Shown: in pieces, positions 57,678 to 64,000 of the stretch
Position numbering within the stretch: the first letter of the stretch is position 1
How the letters are laid out: every line of letters begins with the position of its first letter
DNA from: Agaricus subrufescens
Taxonomy: Eukaryota; Basidiomycota; Agaricomycetes; Agaricales; Agaricaceae
Length of the DNA: 64,000 nt
NCBI GenBank assembly: GCA_029945375.1
Contig: CM057062.1
Location: 496,001-560,000 of the forward strand
Reading direction: 5' to 3'
The notes under the pieces: generated by a model
What the model was told of the DNA's origin: nothing
Seen by the model: the letters and a program-made list of their open reading frames with translations, nothing else
Database searches by the model: none
Program-made: the position numbers and the translations under genes

Positions 57678-60660
57678 TCACCTAGATTCCGCCACTTGTT
57701 TTTCTGCAGCAAGTTTAGCCCGTAACCGCATCCGCCTCTTCAAACTTGCCTCTCGCGCGGTAATGTCCAAAACGGGAACACTCTTGTCGTCCTTAGTCTC
57801 TCCATCAATTCCACGACAATCCAACATTGATCTTCTAACGCCACCCCTTGCAGGATTACCTTCCATCGCTGACGTAGATACCGTGACTTCGGCACTTAGA
57901 TGGTTAATCGAAGGGTTTTGCCGTTTATCGACTTCTTTGACACTTTCCTTTGGCTTGCGAACTTCGCGAATGTCTTTTTCGATATCGTTTAAGGGAGGCT
58001 TCGACATGGCGCTTTGATGCATCATGATTAAATCGGGGTTAGACGGCTCATTCCTGTGTTTGGGGACTGTCATAGGGGTTGCAGGACGTGGGGTAACAGC
58101 CACGTGTGAGTTATCAATCTGGCGTGCTTTCATATCAACGTGAGCCAGGGTAAGATAACCCTTCAAGTGCGAAAGTATCGAACCTCGATTGTCTCGAACG
58201 TAATATTCGTCAACGCCATCCGGGGCTAGTAGTGGTGCCTCAACTACTAGCAGCAAACTTAGTGGATGTATAACACGTTCCTTTGATGAGAGGCGTACCA
58301 AGATCCGCTTCTAGCATTTCGACTTGCTCGGCTCCCGCAGACAATGTCGGTGAAATTTCTGGCTCAGCTTGAACCAAATCAAATTCTCCCTGGAGACCGT
58401 CATTGGGGAGTGATGTTCGTTGCTGCACCAAGGGTAGATTGTCGCCACAACCAGAACGGAGGGTAGGAGACGTTGAAGGATGGAGACCGTTTCCCGGAGC
58501 CGTTTTGCTTTGGGTGAAATATACGTTTGAGGGGTCTAAAGGGTTAATTTCCAAAGTGTTCCCGGAAACACCAAAATCGTTGTCTGTGAACCGATGTTTG
58601 TCCGTGCGATCTGACCGCCGAACTGCACTGGGTATGAAACTAGAGGGGTCTGCGCGGTGAGGGGTACTATTGTCGTGAGAGTGTTTCGACTCAGGGTTGT
58701 GCAACGATATACCCCCTTCCTTCTTGAGGAATCGTGAAGTGGCTTCAGCGGGTTTAAGGTGAGTCTTTATTGATTCAAGCAATGATCTCGGTCGGATTTT
58801 TTTGGCATGGGCTCTCTCCTCCGCTTCAGGCGGGCCCAAAACAGGGGATGCATGAGGTGTTTCCTGGGTAGCCGGCAAGAGCGAAGAATGACCACCCAGC
58901 TCAGCCTGCTTCCCTTTGCAAGCTCTAGAGGGAAGCCAGGGTTCCTGGTACTTCGAAGAATTAATAGCCGACCTTTCATTAAGGGGACTGTCGCCAACAT
59001 GCTCGTGGGCATTAGGATTCAACGATGAGCTACCTGAGTTTTCAATGGATGTACTGTTCTAGTGCAGGAGAATCGATGGGATGAGCTTGACACGACCAGC
59101 AGTATTCTGAGCGGATGACGTACCTCCTTCTCTTTTCCTTTCGCAGCAGAACCAGAAGGTACGGTTTTTCTCCAGCTATCGCCCTCGTGACTGTGCTGTC
59201 CAGTTCTGACCTTGGGAGTCCTTGATTGTTCATAAATTCGAATGTTCTACCATAACTGGCACCAATATTTACCTAGAAGCAGAGTCGTCTTTTGTTTCCT
59301 GCCCCCCATGTCTCCGAAGCTCAACATTCAATTTGGGAGATCTATCCGAGCATTGTAGATCTGTGGCTCGTCCGTCCTGCTCACCTAACGAAGACTTGCT
59401 GTTTTCTGTCTGGCGAGGTGATTGAGAGTGGGAATAGGACCCACGACGGTTAGATTCCTGGGTTCTAGGTGCTTCAGCCTGCCACCGAGCTATCGGCCTC
59501 CGCGACTGAGGTGGGGGTGAGATGCTGAGCGGACGTTCATACTGTTTACGCGGTTGGGTTCGGAAAATGATACCAGTGTCAGCATAGCACTCACCTGTAC
59601 TACACTATCATATACGAAAAGATCCCGAAAAGGAGATCGGACATAAGAGTAAACCTCTAGACAACCATAAATCTATCATATTGATCCTAGTTTTCTGATG
59701 TTAAACTCACCGTGTGCAAAATGCTCCGCATTGGCACGGAGATTACCTGAACCAGGTTGGGCATCCATGTCCAGAAATTCGGCTAACAATTTGACCGCGG
59801 ACTCGGAGCGTATATCAATAGCTTTCATCAAAGATATGATGAGATTTGTCAAAAACTGATTGAGTCAGTCTTCCTTTGTGGGATATTAGGATAAATGGAA
59901 CATACTTCCACATCAAGACCTTGCCATACTTGAAGTTCTCGGCGCAAAAACGTGGTAGTCCTCGATATAAGATCGGGAGCTGCGCTAAACTGTGCGGGGG
60001 TAGGATATGGGCGATATTTTGTAAACGAATTGGAGGCGACATGCTAACATGACTGGCGTTAGGCCTGATGACTTCGAGAATCAAATGGGTGGAATGTCAT
60101 TGACTAAACGACACATACTTTAGCATATAAGTCATGTTTGTATATCCATCTTCGAAAGGCGATTGACAATTCTAGTTTATCCCGTTCGTCAAGTTCTTCG
60201 TGTCGGCGTCGACGTTCGCGGTCCCTTCTTCTACGGCGAGCTGCATTCCGTGCTTCTAAAGTAGCCGTAGTCTGAAGAGGTAATAGTGGTTGCGGAGAAT
60301 TAGGCGTCAACGGCGCAAGGTAATGTTTACGATAATCGAGACGGGACCGTATGTCATGGATAAGGTAGTCCCCTATATTTTGAGCGCAAAGAGGACAACG
60401 CCGAGACTGGGCTAGTTTTAAATTTAAATAACTGCGGTCTGACTGTGTTAGACAAGGAACGTACCCGTCCAAATCATCAAGCAGTCGAAACAAAATTCAT
60501 GAGAGCAAGTAGGGACGACCGTACGATCCTCCATGGCCTGTAAACAGATGCTGCAGTGATTTTCTGCGTCATCTTCACAATCTCCTTGAAAGTCTATCGG
60601 CCCTTCTTGAGTCAATTTCACCTTTTTGGCGGGTGGACTTGCAGACGAGGATTTCAACAT
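57678..60660 (-). CDS. RING-finger E3 ubiquitin ligase, TOPORS-like
   Basis: Start ATG at 60658-60660 (MLKSSSASPPAKKVK). The C3HC4 RING is complete across the first intron: CSICLQAMEDRTVVPTCSHE, FCFDCLMIWT, then QSRRCPLCAQN. Next come DYLIHDIRSRLDYRKHYL, an Arg-rich helix (ARRRRRDRERRRRHEEL) and AFRRWIYKHDLYAK. The following exon (HVASNSFTKYRPYP...LRRELQVWQGLDVE) resembles the region after the RING in TOPORS-type ligases. The rest is long, polar and disordered-looking, with exons at about 58240-59022 and 57678-58277, and ends SLKRRMRLRAKLAAEK. Exon 1 is 60465-60660 and exon 2 ends at 60411. The family name rests on RING context only; the role would be ubiquitin transfer to nuclear substrates. 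Confidence 0.82.
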
Positions 60661-60784
60661 AAGAGTCGGGGCAAAGTTGAATAATGTTATGTAAGCATGA
60701 CTTTCTGTATTTGACGGTTCTTCAGAACTTCTTCTCAATATCTCTTAGTGCTAGTACTAGTTGTCATAGCAGAGCGTAAATCTG

Positions 60785-61997
60785 ATGGCTCAGGTTGCAA
60801 AGCGTGTTTTGGTTTTGGCTGGTAGGTGTGTGCCCCATTTCTAGATTCCTTACTGCACAAATCATACAGGAGTGGGTAGTGCCTCTGGTACTGGGGCCGC
60901 AGCTGCGTAAGTCTCCAGATTCTATTGCCCTAAACTCCTCCGACAGTAGTTATTTGAAGTCGTCGATTTGCGAAAGAAGGGTATCATCTTGCGCTCTTGT
61001 CTCGGCATGTACCACAGCTTCAATCTCTTCAAGACGAGATTAGTAACTCTGGGGGTCATGTCAGTCTATTTTCAATCCGGGACACCCACTCGTAACGGCT
61101 GCTTTCCTTATTATAGGTGACAGGTTTTCCCTTAAACTCTTATGCATATGAAGACATGTCAACGGCTTGGGATCTGGTACGAAGGGCTTACGACCGCCCA
61201 ACGTACAATATTCGTGCTGCCATCTTTAACGCTGGCCAAACAGTCTTCAAACCATTCATGGAAATCACGCCAGGCGAAATACAGAATAGCCTCGAAGTCA
61301 GCGTCACATCGGCATTCTCCTTCTCTCGCGAAGCCATCTCATCCTTCAGTAGCAATGAGATTGAAGAGCCTTCGGGCAAACGAGGTACACTTATATTTAC
61401 CGGGGCAACAGCGAGCCTCAGGGGAAACACCATGACAAGTTTACTTGCGGCCGGCAAATTTGGTGCAAGAGCACTTTCTCAAAGTTTAGCAAAGGAGTAT
61501 GGGCAGCAAAATATTCATGTATGTGTCTATGTGTTTACTATACATCTCAAGCTGACCTACCCAGGTCGCCCATGTAAGTACTCGGCCAATAATATTTGAT
61601 TTCTACTCAAATATCAATACGATTACAAATAAAGGTTGTCGTTGACGGTAGTGAGTCAGCCTAACGTCCACGTATCCCTCCACGTTTAGTCATATTTCTT
61701 GCCCCTAGAAATATTGACAGAACGCACCCGTGAGGCGTTTGGTTCAACAGTCGACCAGTTCGAGACCAACCAGAACATACGCCTAAACCCGGAAAGTGTA
61801 GCAGAAGTACGACTTTATCAGTACCATAATCTCGGAACCCATTATCTAAAATGAGGCATTATTCCAGGCCTTCGTGTATTTGACAAAACAAGATTGCTCC
61901 GCTTGGACATGGGAATTAGATTGTACGTTAATCTCTCACGTTTAATAACAGCAAGTGACACCGATCATTAGTGCGGCCAGCTCATGAAAGATGGTAA
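60785..61997 (+). CDS. Short-chain dehydrogenase/reductase, copy 1
   Basis: NAD(P)-dependent oxidoreductase of the SDR fold, substrate unknown. Spliced exons start at the ATG 60785-60787 (MAQVAKRVLVLAG) and form the dinucleotide-binding GVGSASGTGAAAARRFAKEG (GxxxGxG). FPLNSYAYEDM follows, then IFNAG (NAG motif), LIFTGATASLRG with the catalytic-type Ser, and LLAAGKFGARALSQSL. The C-terminus is rebuilt over small exons as NIHVAHVVVDG, ILTERTREAFG, AFVYLTKQDCSAWTWELDLRPAHERW, stop TAA at 61995-61997. At the YxxxK site the Tyr is replaced by Leu (L-A-A-G-K); the Lys is kept. A nearly identical gene lies tail-to-tail 94 bp downstream. Confidence 0.87.
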
Positions 61998-62091
61998 AAA
62001 AGCAGCTTTCCGTTCAGTTGGTACAGTGATACGTGACATGTAATTACATTCCCGACATCGGAACGTATCTTTCCTCGGATTTCACCACTTC

Positions 62092-63277
62092 TCGTGAGCG
62101 GGACGTACTGCAAAAGATAGTGTAGGATAAGATGAGTTCATACACGCAACGAATTGACTTACAGTCTAGCTCCCATGACCAGGCCGACTTATCTTGGTTC
62201 ACGAGATACAGATATGACTACATATCATTCAGCACACGTCATGGACTCCAATTACTGTTGACAGTCAAACTCACTTTCGCAATACTGTCTGGAGCTAACC
62301 TGACAGCCTCGGGATCATTGGGGAGACGATCAGTATCGATAGCTGCGAGAATAATTAGTATCTAAAAGGCTCGATCAAATGAAGTGACTGACATCCGTCA
62401 ATGACAGCCTATTTGGAGTCATTCATGAGATGGATAGATGGCCTGTGATAGGGATCCGGACTCACATGCGCGACCTAACGTAATGCAACTTTCAATGAAC
62501 TATCGCTGTGGAATTCATGAACACCACTTACATGAATATTTTCTTTACCATACGCCTTGCTCAAGCTTTGGGAAAGTGCCCTCAATGCAAATTTTCCCGA
62601 GGCGAAAAGGCTTGTGAAAACGTTGCCACGCAACGAGGCAGTTGCTCCTGTAAATATCAATGTTCCTCTCGCACCCGATTCCTGTTCGAGTTCATTCTCT
62701 TGGAAGGTAGTGATAGCTTGTTGTGAGAACGGGATGGCACCCAGCATATTGGCCTCGGCTGTTCCCATTATATCCCCCTGGGTGACGTCCAAAAACTTCT
62801 TGAATGCACCGTGCCCGACATTCCAGACAGCGGCCCTGATTATATACGAGGGTTTTGTGAATCTCTGTTTGATTGATGCCCATACGGCCGTGATGTCATC
62901 AAATGAGTAAGATTTCACTTGGAAAGCTGCGGCCTGTGATGCGGTTTTAATCCTTATCAGCGAGGGAGCGCCAGGACGCGACATGTGTAAGTGGCTAACC
63001 TCTCCTCCGGATGTTTTGATGTCATTGGACAGTTTATTGAGCGCATCAGCTCCCCGGGCTACAAGAGCAACTGCATAACCTTCTTTGGCGAATACGTGAC
63101 TACAGAATGCAGGATAGTTTTCTTTTAGGTGCTCAATATCCAGGTATTAGTTGACCTACGCGACGGCAGCCCCTGTTCCACCTCCACCCCCAATACCTGC
63201 ATGCAAGTGTCAGAGCAAAAGATGAGGGCCCGATTCTACCTACCTGCCAATACTAAAACACGCTTTTGGGCGATCAT
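62092..63277 (-). CDS. Short-chain dehydrogenase/reductase, copy 2
   Basis: Paralog of the previous gene on the opposite strand, sharing its exon structure. Start ATG at 63275-63277 (MIAQKRVLVLAG). It has nucleotide-binding GIGGGGGTGAAVA, FAKEGYAVALVARGADAL, SYSFDDITAVW, AVWNVGHG (NAG site changed to NVG), LIFTGATASLRG, and FASGKFALRALSQSL, where the YxxxK Tyr is Phe. The C-terminus reads KSYLYLVNQDKSAWSWELD then LRPAHEKW, TGA at 62092-62094. Related bacterial and fungal SDRs with the FALRALAQ pattern also lack this Tyr, so the change may be a family trait rather than decay. Confidence 0.87.
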
Positions 63278-63613
63278 GAGGTGGCTTCGAGGTCTGGACT
63301 GCTATGCGGTGATAGAATTCGTAGAGGAATAGGTCTGGCTTATAAGAAGACACTTATAACCTTAATAAGCGGATTATTGGGATCCGGATGACGAGAAACG
63401 CGGGACTACAAACCCCCATAAGGAAAGTCGGAGTTTAGCTGAGTAATCACCACAGTAAGCATTAAAGAGCAGAGAAGACGCGATTAAGGCGACACCCTCA
63501 GTTATGTAGCTGAGACGATCAAGACAATGAGTCCTAATAATTGTTGCATTCGTGTGATATTCTTTTTATCTACGATGCTCATCATACAGAATCAAGCTGA
63601 TCATCACCGATGA
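63278..63613. other. Spacer, 336 bp
   Basis: Between the start of SDR copy 2 and the stop of the lectin gene. Probable promoter of the SDR gene; no motif recognised. Confidence 0.45.
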
Positions 63614-64000
63614 TTACTTTCCTACCATTTTGTCGGATGTGGCGTCGAATAACTCACCTTCATCAAAGTACCAGAGCTGATTTTTGCCTTCCCATTTTCC
63701 CCAGATCTCGATGTCGGGTCCAGCACCATGGTTAGAGAGATCAAGGCTTTTCCGAACCTCGGGGACCGAAACTCTGCTCAGGAAGGTCAACATATAATGC
63801 GGAATTACGTACAAGATCTACTTGCCTGAATTCTCCATCGCCCTCATGCCAGATGTGCCATACAAATGGTTCCTGGTTGCCTACAACTTTGGTGCCGTTT
63901 GGATAATCCCCATTATCGTCAGGAAAGGCATTGAGGGAGACGTAGAGCTCTGAAGCAACATTCTTGATGATCCAACCGCCGTTGACCTCTTCGAGTAGCC
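63614..64000 (-). CDS. Ricin-B-fold (beta-trefoil) lectin, 5' end outside the window
   Basis: The 3' part of a small lectin of the mushroom ricin-B/CNL-like group. Visible exons are 63826 to beyond 64000 and 63614-63773, joined over a 52-bp intron whose donor is GC (CAG|GCAAGT). The protein part reads GGWIIKNVASELYVSLN, FVWHIWHEG, VPEVRKSLDLSNHGAGPDIE, IWGKWEGKNQLWYFDEG, ending KMVGK before a TAA at 63614-63616. The repeated W-x-I...L-D-L...W...N-Q-x-W pattern is that of beta-trefoil subdomains. Such lectins bind glycans and in fungi are thought to deter feeding nematodes and insects. The start codon and first subdomain lie to the right of position 64000. Confidence 0.85.

Noticed and set aside
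1..64000. CRISPR arrays, operons or bacterial regulatory RNAs
   Set aside because: The DNA is clearly eukaryotic with spliced genes, and no regularly spaced short repeats with unique spacers are present.

Overview
The window reads as nuclear DNA of a mushroom-forming basidiomycete (Agaricomycetes). Genes are cut by many short (about 45-65 bp) GT-AG introns. The window carries a KDZ (Kyakuja-Dileera-Zisupton) DNA transposon, a tandem array of NACHT NTPases of the type expanded in mushrooms, a Nup107-type nucleoporin, a short fungal phospholipase D and a ricin-B-fold lectin. This is judged from protein motifs read by eye; no database search was possible.

Layout. 1-7.7 kb is repeat-rich: an unrecognised ORF, a 34-bp minisatellite with hairpin-forming units, a complete but dead Ty1/Copia retrotransposon (1717-6903, 364-bp LTRs, 5-bp target duplication GTGAC), and a 613-bp TA-flanked MITE. 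7.7-25.6 kb is a broken NACHT gene split by one very large DNA transposon (8440-24489, 16,050 bp). That element has about 55-bp terminal inverted repeats, a direct repeat ATCCACC at both edges, AT-rich subterminal arrays of TAATCATGATTA-like palindromes, a KDZ transposase, an Spt5-like NGN/KOW protein, three further unrecognised genes and a nearly perfect 748-bp-arm palindrome (16393-18045). 26-34.7 kb holds three intact paralogs of the broken NACHT gene, all on the + strand. They share the same four-exon structure and the same promoter element 79-80 bp before the ATG.

35-64 kb is ordinary gene space. It holds a hypothetical protein divergent from Nup107, phospholipase D, a BRD7/9-like bromodomain protein, a homeodomain transcription factor with a 12-nt microexon, a RING E3 ligase, two tail-to-tail paralogous short-chain dehydrogenases, and the 3' part of a ricin-B-fold lectin running off the right edge. 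Two intergenic stretches of more than 2 kb (46.9-50.2 kb and 53.0-55.3 kb) and most of a third (39.8-43.2 kb) hold nothing I can recognise.

How it fits together. The left 35 kb is a fast-evolving compartment where an NLR-like array duplicates in tandem while transposons invade it. The right half is stable housekeeping and regulatory gene space. The best candidate for an undescribed system is the 16-kb KDZ element. Its boundaries can be proven from the NACHT gene it interrupts, and everything between them is therefore cargo. That cargo includes an Spt5-like elongation-factor homolog and a long foldback sequence, a combination that invites an anti-silencing or self-expression hypothesis.
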